Source: Pseudomonas sputi
GTDB lineage: Bacteria > Pseudomonadota > Gammaproteobacteria > Pseudomonadales > Pseudomonadaceae
NCBI RefSeq assembly: GCF_021603585.1
Contig: NZ_BQHI01000022.1
Span: 1 to 64,000, forward strand
Direction of reading: 5' to 3'
DNA length: 64,000 nt
The position numbers were made by a program, and so were the translations under genes. Each line of letters begins with the position of its first letter. Positions within the stretch are counted from its first letter, which is position 1. The notes beneath the pieces were generated by a model. The model was not told where the DNA came from and made no database searches. It saw nothing but the letters and a program-made list of their open reading frames with translations. This document shows, in pieces, positions 1-10,999 of this stretch.

Positions 1-30
1 AAAAGGAAGGAAAGTATTAATATCGCGCAT

Positions 31-100
31 AAGAACGCCGGTTTGTTAGATGTGTTTGCTCGCACGAACATCATCAACCAAATCGGCGTTCTTGTTTCTA
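31..100. terminator. Long imperfect hairpin, probable terminator of an upstream gene
   Basis: Bases 31-45 pair with 79-93 (15 bp with one G-T pair, arms AAGAACGCCGGTTTG and CAAATCGGCGTTCTT). The intervening bases can pair further (GTT near 54 with AAC near 67). A T-rich tract follows the right arm. The gene it would terminate lies outside the window, so the direction is inferred. Bases 100-276 hold no recognisable gene. Confidence 0.5.
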
Positions 101-183
101 TGTTTCCCGGGATTCCGTGAAGAACCTTTTTTTTGCCTGCAATTCGGGCTGATTTATAGCGTGTGTACTATTTGTTTTCATAA

Positions 184-2105
<1,922 letters not shown>

Positions 2106-2175
2106 GGTGGGCTCCTGTTATAGCCGTTGGGCCATGTTCGCAGGCAAAAGGTTTCGCTGGATGTCTGGAAGCGAC

Positions 2176-2532
2176 CTACTGCGAACGATAAGCCCGCGCG
2201 GCGCCCTGATCCTTCTCCTGCTGCCAGGCGCGCTCGCGTTCGTCCCAGTGCTCGTTGCGGTACTGTTCGCGATCCTTGTTTTCCAGCATCGCCTGACATT
2301 GGCGGAAGCCGTCGCTCCAGCCTTCGGCGTATTGCTTGTCCTTGAGATAGCGCGGCACGTTCTTGCGAAAGTCGCCGCTGATTGAGCCGGCCGCCTGACG
2401 ACCGCTGATGCAACCGTCATCGAAACCGTCGGCGAACGCCGGTGGATAACCCTTGGCAATCAGGTCTTCGTGGGTGCTCTGACAGCCACCCAGCAACAGC
2501 AACACGCCCGTAAAAACCGCACACCGCCACAT
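2176..2532 (-). CDS. Small conserved lipoprotein, unknown function
   Basis: 118 residues starting MWRCAVFTGVLLLLGGCQS: a short hydrophobic signal with a lipobox ending LLGGC, so it should be lipidated and anchored in the envelope. The mature part is polar and rich in aromatic and charged residues (YAEGWSDGFRQCQ, YRNEHWDERERAW). I chose the internal ATG at 2532 because the lipoprotein signal begins there; an upstream in-frame start adds seven polar residues. It stands alone on this strand between the GreA/GreB-like gene and the DUF4105 gene. I do not recognise a characterised family. Confidence 0.7.
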   Translation of the reverse strand: MWRCAVFTGVLLLLGGCQSTHEDLIAKGYPPAFADGFDDGCISGRQAAGSISGDFRKNVPRYLKDKQYAEGWSDGFRQCQAMLENKDREQYRNEHWDERERAWQQEKDQGAARAYRSQ

Positions 2533-2616
2533 CACGCTCTCCCGCGCCGTCACACGGCTGATAGGGAAAGTCTAGAAGCGGATTCGTCGATGGGGCGTGA
2601 AAGAAAGATCAAAACC

Positions 2617-4470
2617 TCAGTAGTGATACCACTTCACTTCCAGCATCACCTCGGTCTGCGGTGTGGCCAGATGGCTGAACTCGCGCTGGGCACTCAGACG
2701 CAGGCCGAGGTTGCGCGACAATTCCCACTGCTGATTCAGACTCAGGCTGCGGCGCACTTCACCATTGAAGAAGTAATCGCCTTTGGCCTCCAGGCTGAGA
2801 TTGCCCAACGGGTTTTTCCACAACACGCCGGTATTGAAACCGCCTGCGGGGGAAACGAACTCGGCGAAATCATTGTTGTGTTCAACGCGCACCGTGCCGA
2901 GGGCAAACCCCAGCACATCGTCACCCAGCGCCCAGGTTCCGCCACCGCCACCGTTGACATGGCTGACCAGGGTTTCGTCGTCATGCTGGCCCGGCACACG
3001 TTCAAGACCACCGGTGACTTGCCACGACAGCGGCTGCAACAGCGCATTGCGCGGGGTCAGCGAGCGGATGGTCGCCAGATCCAGCTGCTGGAATTGCCAG
3101 TGATTGCCTTCGTACTGGCGCAACTTCATCTGCAGGATTTCGATCTGCGCACCGAGCGGGAAACTCTCGGCGTTGTCGTTGAGGTCGTGATAGGCCATGC
3201 GCAAGCCGTACTCGCCGAACGCGCGGTCACCGCGCGTGCCGAGACCGGCCTGCCAGGTGCGCGATTCATGGCCGTCTTCGGGCAGGCCCGGCTGCGGGAT
3301 TTGCAGCTCCGGTGCCGGGTTTTTGTTGATCGCCCGCAGCAGTTCGAAACTGCGCTGTGCACGCTGTGGATCACGCTCCTGGCCGTTGGCGCGGTAGCGC
3401 TCCAGGCGATATGCCGCGTCGACGATCAGCGCTTGGCGATCCCGGGGCAGGGCCTTGAAGGCCGGGGCCTGAAGCTGCTGCTGATCGGCGCTGACCTTCA
3501 GCACCCAGTCCTGTTCTTCGCCGCTCAAGGGTTCGGCACGGCTGAGCAGTTCGCGCTCGCGGGACGGACGGTATTCGATGTGCTCGACCAGCCCGGCTTC
3601 CTTCACTGCTTTGACGGTGTCGGTGGGGATGGCGGTCAGCGGGAATTGCTCGGTCAGACGCAGGCTCGGGCGCGCGACCTGCAACAGTTCGAGCAGGCGA
3701 TAGGAGCAGTTTTCATCGAAGAAGAAATAGTCGAACTGGATCTGCTTCAACTCCCATACGTGCTCGACCATCCGCGCGGTTTCGGCTTGCGTCAGGTTGA
3801 GCCGGTATTCCCACAGGTCGCGGTTTTCCAGGCTGCGGTATTCCGAGAGTTTTTCCTGATACGGCACCAGCGCGAACAGCCCCGGATAACCACCCATCAA
3901 GCCTTTCCAGGCGTAAAGAATGCTGTTGTCAGAACCTTCGATGTAGGCGCCGAAGTTGATCGCGTAACTGAGCAGCGAAGTCTTGTCGCTTTGCACGTCG
4001 GCCTGGTCGATGCGCAGCAGGGTGTGGCCGAACATCGACGACGGGCTGTTGAGGTAGGCCGCCGGGAAAATCATCACTGCGCTGTGTGGTGAGACGTCCT
4101 TGAACCATTTCTTGAATTCGGCGCAGTCCGGCGTCGGCAGGTCAGTCAGGTTGAGCTGATCCTTCAGCCAACGGGTACGTGCCGGGTAAACGCACTGGGC
4201 GTGTTGTTCACCGAGACTCGCCGGGGCGTACAGCGCCTGGACGGTAGCGGCCAGTTCGTGGTCGGGGTGCTCGTTGCCATCGGGGGCGAGGAAGAATTTT
4301 TTGTCGCTGACATAGCTGCGCCAGCCACCGAGCTTGGCAGTTTCGTAATGACCGAGGGAAATCCAGAAGCGGTCGTTGGCCAGTTGCTGCAAACGTTGAG
4401 GGTCGATGTGGGGCGCGGCGGACAGCGGGGCGCAGACACACAGCGCCAGCCAGGCAAGGCGTTTGAGCAT
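2617..4470 (-). CDS. DUF4105 (Lnb N-terminal periplasmic domain) protein with barrel-like C-terminus
   Basis: 617 residues with a signal peptide (MLKRLAWLALCVCAPLSAA). Residues of about 25-330 resemble the DUF4105/Lnb periplasmic domain, including SSMFGHTLLRIDQ and the FFFDENCSYRLLELL segment, whose cysteine and histidine are reminiscent of cysteine-peptidase-like folds. The last 250 residues are rich in alternating polar and hydrophobic strands and end in an aromatic residue (VKWYHY), which looks like an outer-membrane beta-barrel. The true start is the ATG at 4470; the reading frame upstream is unrelated sequence. Substrate and role are unknown; envelope lipid or peptide processing is only a guess. 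Confidence 0.8.
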   Translation of the reverse strand: MLKRLAWLALCVCAPLSAAPHIDPQRLQQLANDRFWISLGHYETAKLGGWRSYVSDKKFFLAPDGNEHPDHELAATVQALYAPASLGEQHAQCVYPARTRWLKDQLNLTDLPTPDCAEFKKWFKDVSPHSAVMIFPAAYLNSPSSMFGHTLLRIDQADVQSDKTSLLSYAINFGAYIEGSDNSILYAWKGLMGGYPGLFALVPYQEKLSEYRSLENRDLWEYRLNLTQAETARMVEHVWELKQIQFDYFFFDENCSYRLLELLQVARPSLRLTEQFPLTAIPTDTVKAVKEAGLVEHIEYRPSRERELLSRAEPLSGEEQDWVLKVSADQQQLQAPAFKALPRDRQALIVDAAYRLERYRANGQERDPQRAQRSFELLRAINKNPAPELQIPQPGLPEDGHESRTWQAGLGTRGDRAFGEYGLRMAYHDLNDNAESFPLGAQIEILQMKLRQYEGNHWQFQQLDLATIRSLTPRNALLQPLSWQVTGGLERVPGQHDDETLVSHVNGGGGGTWALGDDVLGFALGTVRVEHNNDFAEFVSPAGGFNTGVLWKNPLGNLSLEAKGDYFFNGEVRRSLSLNQQWELSRNLGLRLSAQREFSHLATPQTEVMLEVKWYHY

Positions 4471-4519
4471 AAATGGCAACTTAAGTCGAAAAGAAACAAA
4501 GCCCAGGAAGGGCGGGCCG

Positions 4520-4552
4520 AAAAAATAAAACCCGCTTCCCGAAAGAAGCGGG
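4520..4552 (-). terminator. Rho-independent terminator after the DUF3015 gene
   Basis: Arms CCCGCTTC (4531-4538) and GAAGCGGG (4545-4552) flank a short loop. Read on the minus strand they are followed by TTTTATTTTTT, 10 bp after the stop of the DUF3015 gene. This separates that gene from the DUF4105 gene downstream. Confidence 0.85.
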
Positions 4553-4562
4553 TGAGTCGAGC

Positions 4563-5051
4563 TTAAGCCTGAGTCGCGTACTTGGCCAGACGTGGGTCTG
4601 CCTTCAGAACGGCCAGGGTGTTGGTATGCACGTCTTCGGCGGTCACGTCCGCCTTGCTGAAGATCTGCTGGAAGTGCTCGTGAGTGACGGCGGCGAAGTG
4701 CGCACGATCTTCCGGCGCCACGCCCAATACCACGGCATAGGTCGTCAGCGCTTCGCCGTTGCCTTTTGCCATGTCTTCGGACAGCTCGTTCATCATGCCA
4801 TTCATGGCAAACCAGGATTTGCCGCCATAGGTCAGCGAAGCGTTGGTGGAGCAACCGTTGGTGCCGGACGTCATGCCGAACGTGGCGTTACCGGAGGTGC
4901 CGTTGGTGGTGGAGGCCAGGAAGTGCGCCGGGGTGCCACGCTGACCTTCGAACAGCATGTTGCCCCAACCGCAATCCGGACCGCCTGGAGCTTGCGCCAT
5001 TGCGTTGATCGATACAGCGGTGAAGAGAGTACCGAGAAGAATCCGTTTCAT
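4563..5051 (-). CDS. DUF3015 family periplasmic protein
   Basis: 162 residues beginning MKRILLGTLFTAVSINAMAQA, a typical Sec signal peptide with cleavage near AMA. The mature protein opens with GGPDCGWGNMLFEGQRGTPAH, characteristic of DUF3015, and contains two further small segments with one cysteine (TSGTNGCSTNASLTYGG). The start at 5051 is the signal-peptide ATG; upstream in-frame codons do not fit. It is followed by its own strong terminator, so it is probably monocistronic. Function is unknown; members are predicted secreted or periplasmic proteins in many proteobacteria. Confidence 0.85.
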   Translation of the reverse strand: MKRILLGTLFTAVSINAMAQAPGGPDCGWGNMLFEGQRGTPAHFLASTTNGTSGNATFGMTSGTNGCSTNASLTYGGKSWFAMNGMMNELSEDMAKGNGEALTTYAVVLGVAPEDRAHFAAVTHEHFQQIFSKADVTAEDVHTNTLAVLKADPRLAKYATQA

Positions 5052-5352
5052 AGCTTTGTTCTCTTTATGTGCATACCAATGGACAGGGTTCTGGCCCCCC
5101 GAGCTCTGTACGAAACAGATCAAAACGAAGCCAGTGGGCCGGTATTAGTTCCAGCCGCGCAGTTTGGAGTTTAGGCACGTTCCCGGGGTTCCGTGATTTT
5201 TTACGAAAGATTTGGTGATAACCCCGGTTTCACTGGGGCTGGGTCAAGGTTGGCCGGTTGTCTATGCTTTGTCGTGTGGCGCGCCTTGCCAGTGGGGCTC
5301 GGGCAGCGCCAGAATGCCGCTATCTGCCCCGCCTGATTGTTAAGGAAGCCCG

Positions 5353-7791
5353 ATGCCTGATCCTGTTGCTGCCAGCTTGCGTCTAGCGCCCGAAGCGCTG
5401 ACCCGTCCGTTTTCCGCTGAACAGTTCAGCTTCACTACCACCAATGATCTGGAGACCTTTCGCGGTGTGCTTGGCCAGGAACGTGCGGTCGAAGCCTTGC
5501 AGTTCGGTGTGGCCATGCCACGCCCCGGTTACAACGTATTCGTCATGGGCGAGCCCGGCACCGGCCGGTTCTCGTTCGTCAAACGCTACCTGAAGGCCGA
5601 AGGCAAACGCCTGCAGACCCCGGCGGACTGGGTCTACGTCAACAATTTCGATGAACCGCGCGAGCCCCGCGCCCTGGAATTGCCGTCGGGCACGGCCGGT
5701 GCTTTCATCGGCGACATCAACGGCCTGATCGACAACCTGCTGGCGACCTTTCCTGCGGTGTTCGAACACCCGTCCTACCAGCAGAAGAAGAGCGCCATCG
5801 ACCGCGCCTTCAACCAGCGCTACGACAAGGCACTGGATGTCATCGAACGTCTGGCCCTGGAAAAAGACGTCGCCCTGTATCGCGACAGCAGCAACATCGC
5901 CTTCACCCCGATGCTCGAAGGCAAGGCGCTGGATGAAGCCGAGTTTGCCCAGTTGCCTGAAGCCGAGCGCGAACGCTTTCACGACGATATCTCCGGTCTC
6001 GAAGAACGCCTGAACGAAGAATTGGCGAGCCTGCCGCAATGGAAGCGCGAATCGAGCAACCAACTGCGTCAGCTCAACGAAGAAACCATCACCCTGGCCT
6101 TGCAGCCATTGCTCGCACCGCTGTCGGAAAAGTACGCGGAAAACGCGGCCGTCTGCGGTTACCTGCAAGCGATGCAGGTCTATCTGCTGAAAACCGTGGT
6201 CGAGCAACTGGTCGACGACAGCAAGACCGACGCCGTCGCGCGCAAGCTGCTGGAAGAACAGTACGCCCCGAGCCTGGTGGTCGGTCATCCGGCCAGCGGC
6301 GGTGCGCCGGTGGTGTTCGAGCCGCATCCGACCTACGAAAACCTGTTCGGCCGTATCGAGTACACCACCGATCAGGGCGCGCTCTACACCACCTATCGCC
6401 AGTTGCGCCCGGGTGCACTGCACCGCGCAAACGGCGGTTTCCTGATTCTCGAAGCGGAAAAAATGCTCGGCGAGCCGTTCGTATGGGATGCGCTCAAGCG
6501 CGCCCTGCAATCGCGCAAGCTGAAGATGGAATCGCCGCTGGGCGAGATGGGCCGTTTCGCCACCATGACGCTCAACCCGCAGCACATTCCGCTGCAGGTC
6601 AAAGTGATCATCATCGGTGCGCGTCAGCTGTATTACACGCTGCAGGACCTCGATCCGGACTTTCAGGAGATGTTCCGCGTTCTGGTGGACTTCGACGAAG
6701 ACATCCCGATGGTCGACGAGAGCCTGGAGCAGTTCGCCCAGTTGCTGAAAACCCGCACTTCGGAAGAAGGCATGGCGCCGCTGACCGCCGACGCGGTGGC
6801 GCGTCTGGCGACCTACAGCGCGCGTCTGGCCGAACATCAGGGGCGTTTGTCGGCACGAATCGGCGATTTGTTCCAGCTGGTCAGCGAGGCGGATTTCATC
6901 CGGCAGCTGGCCAACGATGAAATGACCGACGCCGGCCACATCGAGCGTGCCCTGAAGGCCAAGGCCACCCGCACCGGTCGGGTATCGGCGCGGATTCTCG
7001 ACGACATGCTGGCGGGGATCATCCTGATCGACACCGACGGCGCGGCGGTCGGCAAGTGCAATGGCCTGACCGTGCTGGAAGTCGGCGACTCGGCGTTTGG
7101 TGTGCCGGCGCGGATTTCCGCCACGGTGTACCCGGGCGGCAGCGGCATCGTCGACATCGAGCGCGAGGTCAACCTCGGTCAGCCGATCCACTCCAAGGGC
7201 GTGATGATCCTTACCGGGTATCTGGGCAGCCGTTACGCCCAGGAATTTCCGCTGGCGATTTCCGCGAGCATTGCGCTGGAGCAGTCCTACGGCTACGTCG
7301 ATGGCGACAGTGCGTCGCTGGGCGAGGCGTGCACGCTGATCTCGGCGTTGTCGAAAACCCCGCTCAAGCAGTGCTTCGCGATCACCGGCTCGATCAACCA
7401 GTTCGGTGAAGTGCAGGCGGTGGGCGGGGTCAACGAGAAGATCGAAGGCTTCTTCCGTCTCTGCGAAGCACGCGGGCTGACGGGCGAGCAGGGCGCGATC
7501 ATCCCGCAGGCCAACGTTGCCACGCTGATGCTTGATGAAAAAGTGCTGGCGGCGGTGCGGGCCGGGCAGTTCCACGTCTACGCGGTGCGTCAGGCCGACG
7601 AAGCGTTGAGTCTGCTGGTGGGCGAGCCGGCCGGTGAGCCGAACGAACAGGGCGAATTCCCGGAAGGCAGCGTCAATGCGCGGGTGGTGGAGCGCCTGCG
7701 GGTGATTGCCGAGATGATCAGCGAAGAAGACTTGAAAGAAGCCGAGAAGGAACTGGCGCAGGAGGCGCTGGCCGAGGCCAAACCGGCGTAA
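5353..7791 (+). CDS. Lon-like S16 family protease with degenerate P-loop
   Basis: 812 residues. Residues of about 35-330 form an AAA-like region whose Walker A position reads GEPGTGRFSF, with arginine in place of the usual lysine. The C-terminal third is a Lon-type serine protease domain: catalytic Ser653 in DGDSASLGEA and Lys696 in GGVNEKIEGFF are both present. The long helical insert (about 150-280) is typical of this Lon-related family rather than of LonA. It lacks the LonA N-terminal substrate domain. The peptidase should be active in the cytoplasm; whether it hydrolyses ATP is uncertain given the P-loop. The gene appears monocistronic and is followed by a terminator. Confidence 0.9.
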   Translation: MPDPVAASLRLAPEALTRPFSAEQFSFTTTNDLETFRGVLGQERAVEALQFGVAMPRPGYNVFVMGEPGTGRFSFVKRYLKAEGKRLQTPADWVYVNNFDEPREPRALELPSGTAGAFIGDINGLIDNLLATFPAVFEHPSYQQKKSAIDRAFNQRYDKALDVIERLALEKDVALYRDSSNIAFTPMLEGKALDEAEFAQLPEAERERFHDDISGLEERLNEELASLPQWKRESSNQLRQLNEETITLALQPLLAPLSEKYAENAAVCGYLQAMQVYLLKTVVEQLVDDSKTDAVARKLLEEQYAPSLVVGHPASGGAPVVFEPHPTYENLFGRIEYTTDQGALYTTYRQLRPGALHRANGGFLILEAEKMLGEPFVWDALKRALQSRKLKMESPLGEMGRFATMTLNPQHIPLQVKVIIIGARQLYYTLQDLDPDFQEMFRVLVDFDEDIPMVDESLEQFAQLLKTRTSEEGMAPLTADAVARLATYSARLAEHQGRLSARIGDLFQLVSEADFIRQLANDEMTDAGHIERALKAKATRTGRVSARILDDMLAGIILIDTDGAAVGKCNGLTVLEVGDSAFGVPARISATVYPGGSGIVDIEREVNLGQPIHSKGVMILTGYLGSRYAQEFPLAISASIALEQSYGYVDGDSASLGEACTLISALSKTPLKQCFAITGSINQFGEVQAVGGVNEKIEGFFRLCEARGLTGEQGAIIPQANVATLMLDEKVLAAVRAGQFHVYAVRQADEALSLLVGEPAGEPNEQGEFPEGSVNARVVERLRVIAEMISEEDLKEAEKELAQEALAEAKPA

Positions 7792-7805
7792 GTCAGGCGG
7801 CCGTT

Positions 7806-7842
7806 AAAAAAGTGGGAGCCTTGTGCTCCCATTTTGTTTTGT
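7806..7842 (+). terminator. Terminator after the Lon-like protease gene
   Basis: A GTGGGAGC arm, CTTG loop and GCTCCCAT arm lie between an A-run and the T-rich tract TTTGTTTTG, about 20 bp after the stop codon. The A-run makes it potentially bidirectional. The rest of 7843-8034 holds no convincing gene. Confidence 0.8.
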
Positions 7843-8034
7843 CGCGAACGTCGGCAAAAGTGCCATCACTCTGGCGTCAATATTCACACAATGACCATTC
7901 GGCGCCTTCTGGTTCTGTGCGGCTTGCGCACCGGACTTTTCTTCTATTCTCTGCTCAAGGACATCGACAGTATCACTGGATCGAAACAGCTCTTCAGCAA
8001 GGGCTGAACACCGGCTTTACCGAGGGTCGCCGCC

Positions 8035-8364
8035 ATGTCGCGCAACCTCTGCCTCACCCGTCAATGCCTGGGTCTTGTGACCCGTATCGAATGCGCCATC
8101 AAGCCGTTGGCCGGCGATAACGGCATGTGGACGTTGCTCTTCGCCGCCGGCATGGCCGGTGAACAACCTTCCGCCATCAAGGCCCAGGGCCCGTTTCACG
8201 GGCCGATCGCCGCCGAGTCGATTCTCGACACCATTGTCGAAAGCCTGACGATGCACGGCTATGAGCTGGCCAATGACCCACAGATCTGGTCGTTGCATCT
8301 GCAGGCGCAGTTGCGGCAGATCAACGGTGGACGCGGACGCAGTATCGGCACTTTCGACCATTAG
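8035..8364 (+). CDS. Conserved hypothetical protein, 109 residues
   Basis: 109 residues (MSRNLCLTRQCLGLVTRIEC...). The N-terminal third carries three cysteines. The remainder is a mixed soluble sequence (ESILDTIVESLTMHGYELAND) with no signal peptide or membrane segment. It ends 19 bp before the convergent lipoprotein gene. In my memory of Pseudomonas gene order a small hypothetical gene sits here beside the Lon-like protease, which supports it being real. I do not recognise a functional family; the helical region and length suggest a small cytoplasmic accessory protein. Confidence 0.65.
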   Translation: MSRNLCLTRQCLGLVTRIECAIKPLAGDNGMWTLLFAAGMAGEQPSAIKAQGPFHGPIAAESILDTIVESLTMHGYELANDPQIWSLHLQAQLRQINGGRGRSIGTFDH

Positions 8365-8383
8365 CGTCGATCACCAGTGCCGA

Positions 8384-10213
8384 TCAGGGCGCAGCGCCCT
8401 GGGTCTGCGGCTTGTCGAGTTTGACCTCAAAGCCGTATTGCACGGTGGCGAGGTCGGTTCGCTGGTAGGTTTCCACGTGCGTCGGATGGCCGTAGAAATA
8501 ATGCACGCCGAATAATGCCGGCCCTTCTGTGCTCGCATCGTGGCTGACCGACAGGATTCGCTTCAGGTAATTGCCGCTGTCGTCCTTGACGAAGAATCGC
8601 CATTCGTTGGCGGGGAATCGCTTCAAGTCCACCACGAGCGCGTTGTTTCTGATGTCCAGACCTTTTGGCAGGGCCTTGGCTTCATAGGCCTGTTTGTCCA
8701 CCGTGGCCAGGAACAACGGCATCGAGCCGACGGCAATCGCCGGGGTTTCCGGGAACAGGTTCAGGTCGTAGGTGATGGTCGCCTGTAGCGGATCGACCTG
8801 ATACGCCTCGGGCGGCAGCTCGATCGGCTCGTCGAGTTTGCCGTCGTGTTTTTCAGTGAAGAACGTCACCGGGCTTTCGCCGGGGCTGAAGTCGTCGCCG
8901 AGCATTTCATCATTGAAGGTTCTGCGGTGGTCGAATTCGATGCGTGCGGCGCTCGGCTCTTCAACCGACTGGCGGATATGAACGCCGCTTTTGAGCTGTT
9001 CTTCAGTCAGGGACGCGCCCTTGAGCCAGTCGCGTGCCTGGTCATCGTAGACGGTGATCGGCAGGTCGAGCGGCTGCACGGTTTTTTCCGTGGTGTGTGG
9101 ATTGAATTCGCGCACCGGCAAGTCCAGCGCCTTGCGGGTGACGGTCACTTCGGAAAAATCCAGCAGGCTGACTTCAAGGGTGTCGATCGGGCCGTTGAAG
9201 TACACCTTGGTGTAGTGGCGCGGATGCTGCTGTTCAAAGGCCTGTTGTTCATCGTCCAGCTTTTTTTCCAGTGCCTCGCTCCAGGCTTTTTGCTGTTGCA
9301 GGTAGGCCAGCTGCTTTTGATAGAAGGCCACCTGCTCGGGGTTTTCGTTGATGGCGCCGGCGCGCACCAGAAACCGGCCCGTCGAATCGCGGGCCTGGAC
9401 GATCAACGGATTGAGCCGGGTGTTGGCGACTTCCGGAGCGAGGGGCAACTGGTTGCTGAACTCGAGTTCGGCGTAATGCTTGTCCAGCTTCAGCAGGGTC
9501 ACGCTGAGGTTGCCGTCGGAGCGGGTCTGGCCGACGTCCTTTTTATCCAGGTTGAAACTGTGCAGGCGTTTCGGTGCGATGACTTCCACCTGGCCTTGCA
9601 GGCTGACCGGGCGCGGCAGGTTCTTCTTGTCGACATTCAAGCCCTCGATGAACGGGTAAGTGACGGTCAGGTCATCGGGGTTGGTGACGTTGGAACTGGA
9701 CGGGCTCAGTTGAATGCCCGGATCGGTTTCCGACCATTCCGGCTGGTAGGCAATCACCCGTTTGTTGCTCAGGGTAACCGAGTGCCACTCCATGCCATGG
9801 GGGAACAGAAAGCCGCCGGGGATGTTGAGATTGAAGGGGAACACCGGTTGCAGATCGGTGAGGTAATCGGAGCTGGAATCCTTGTGCAGCACAAACAGGC
9901 CGTTGATGAAGGTGTCGACCAGCGCCTGAGGTGTCGGGTAATGCCGGAGTACGCCGAGGGCGTCTTCGCCGTATTCGGTCCGGGGCGGTTTGTTGTCGAG
10001 CTTCTGTTGCGCGCGTTCGAGCAATAGCAACGAACCGCCGAGTTCGGTCACGGCGTCCTTGAGTTTCGGGTCGGTAATGGCGTCCAGTGATTGCTCGAAC
10101 TGCGCCGTCTTTTCTTCGAGACTGACGGCGGGTTTTTCATCGCCGGGCGGACACCCGCCGAGCAACAGGGCGAGGCAAATTCCGGCAGTCGTTATCGGCA
10201 ATCGCACATCCAT
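8384..10213 (-). CDS. Large lipoprotein of unknown function
   Basis: 609 residues with the signal MDVRLPITTAGICLALLLGGCPPG: a hydrophobic stretch and lipobox LLGGC, so a membrane-anchored lipoprotein. A charged helical stretch around residues 300-350 (QQKAWSEALEKKLDDEQQAFEQQH) is likely coiled coil. It is flanked by strand-rich regions with repeated short threonine/valine segments. No catalytic motif is evident. I chose the ATG at 10213 because the signal peptide begins there; the frame extends upstream without a plausible leader. It is convergent with the 109-residue gene and divergent from yqhA. Function unknown; a role at the cell surface or periplasm is all that can be inferred. Confidence 0.75.
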   Translation of the reverse strand: MDVRLPITTAGICLALLLGGCPPGDEKPAVSLEEKTAQFEQSLDAITDPKLKDAVTELGGSLLLLERAQQKLDNKPPRTEYGEDALGVLRHYPTPQALVDTFINGLFVLHKDSSSDYLTDLQPVFPFNLNIPGGFLFPHGMEWHSVTLSNKRVIAYQPEWSETDPGIQLSPSSSNVTNPDDLTVTYPFIEGLNVDKKNLPRPVSLQGQVEVIAPKRLHSFNLDKKDVGQTRSDGNLSVTLLKLDKHYAELEFSNQLPLAPEVANTRLNPLIVQARDSTGRFLVRAGAINENPEQVAFYQKQLAYLQQQKAWSEALEKKLDDEQQAFEQQHPRHYTKVYFNGPIDTLEVSLLDFSEVTVTRKALDLPVREFNPHTTEKTVQPLDLPITVYDDQARDWLKGASLTEEQLKSGVHIRQSVEEPSAARIEFDHRRTFNDEMLGDDFSPGESPVTFFTEKHDGKLDEPIELPPEAYQVDPLQATITYDLNLFPETPAIAVGSMPLFLATVDKQAYEAKALPKGLDIRNNALVVDLKRFPANEWRFFVKDDSGNYLKRILSVSHDASTEGPALFGVHYFYGHPTHVETYQRTDLATVQYGFEVKLDKPQTQGAAP

Positions 10214-10334
10214 TTCCAGTCGTCCTGTGCACTGTCGCTGGGCTGTCAATGGTTTGGACACTAGCAGAAAAACTTTGACACACACACGCAGGTAGCGGAT
10301 TTCCGGGCGGTTTCTGGCTGTCATGGGCGGCTGG

Positions 10335-10340
10335 TATACT
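10335..10340 (+). promoter_or_regulatory. Candidate -10 element for yqhA
   Basis: TATACT lies 36 bp before the yqhA start, preceded by TGG. No good -35 hexamer is at 16-18 bp spacing, so this is a partial match only. Confidence 0.4.
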
Positions 10341-10375
10341 CGCCGCCGATTTCAACCCTTCTTGTGTGAGAGTCA

Positions 10376-10864
10376 ATGGAACGCTTTATCGAAAATGCAA
10401 TGTACGCCACGCGCTGGCTGCTGGCGCCGATCTACATCGGGCTGTCCCTGGGGCTGCTGGCGCTGGCATTGAAATTCTTCCAGGAAGTGTTTCATGTCAT
10501 TCCCAATGTCTTCTCCATGGCCGAGTCCGAGCTGATTCTGGTGCTGCTGTCGCTGATCGACATGGCGCTGGTCGGTGGCTTGCTGGTGATGGTGATGATT
10601 TCCGGCTACGAGAACTTCGTGTCCGAGCTGAACATCGATGAAGGCAAGGAGAAGCTCAGCTGGCTGGGCACCATGGACTCCTCGTCGCTGAAGATGAAAG
10701 TGGCGGCATCGATCGTGGCGATCTCCTCGATCCACCTGCTGCGGATCTTCATGGACGCCAAGAACGTCGATCCCGAGCACCTGATGTGGTACGTGATCAT
10801 CCACATGACTTTCGTGATCTCTGCGTTCGCCATGGGGTATCTGGACAAGCTCACCAAGCACTGA
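10376..10864 (+). CDS. yqhA: YqhA/UPF0114 family inner-membrane protein
   Basis: 162 residues with about four membrane segments (near residues 14-33, 52-77, 107-126 and 137-154). The signature [20 protein letters not shown] lies in the loop before the third segment, as in the UPF0114/YqhA family. These are inner-membrane proteins of unestablished transport or regulatory function. The start ATG is preceded by GTGTGAGAGTCA, a weak ribosome site. A 14-bp inverted repeat follows the gene and it appears to be transcribed alone. Family assignment is firm; the role is not. Confidence 0.9.
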   Translation: MERFIENAMYATRWLLAPIYIGLSLGLLALALKFFQEVFHVIPNVFSMAESELILVLLSLIDMALVGGLLVMVMISGYENFVSELNIDEGKEKLSWLGTMDSSSLKMKVAASIVAISSIHLLRIFMDAKNVDPEHLMWYVIIHMTFVISAFAMGYLDKLTKH

Positions 10865-10888
10865 TGAGCTGACGATTGCAGTAACAAA

Positions 10889-10926
10889 ACCGCCCGTCTG
10901 TTGCGAAACAGACGGGCGGTGTCGTT
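10889..10926 (+). terminator. Terminator after yqhA
   Basis: Perfect 14-bp stem ACCGCCCGTCTGTT / AACAGACGGGCGGT with a GCGA tetraloop, 25 bp downstream of the stop codon, followed by a T-containing tract (GTCGTTTGT). Preceded by AAAA, so it may also work on the other strand. Confidence 0.8.
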
Positions 10927-10999
10927 TGTGGCTTGTACTTTGTCCGGCCGAGGCATATCCCTGTAGGTCTCAAGGCTTGCCACCGCGTGAGGTGCGTTC

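Noticed and set aside
31-93. Long hairpin at the window start considered as a transposon end or riboswitch
   Set aside because: No transposase, target duplication or conserved aptamer elements seen; a terminator is the simpler reading.
5383-7575. 730-residue antisense frame over the Lon-like protease
   Set aside because: Shadow frame of the protease gene; low-complexity QRA/GVD composition.
7891-8007. Possible 38-codon open frame MTIRRLLVLCGLR upstream of the 109-residue gene
   Set aside because: No ribosome site and no recognisable sequence; too short to support without homology.
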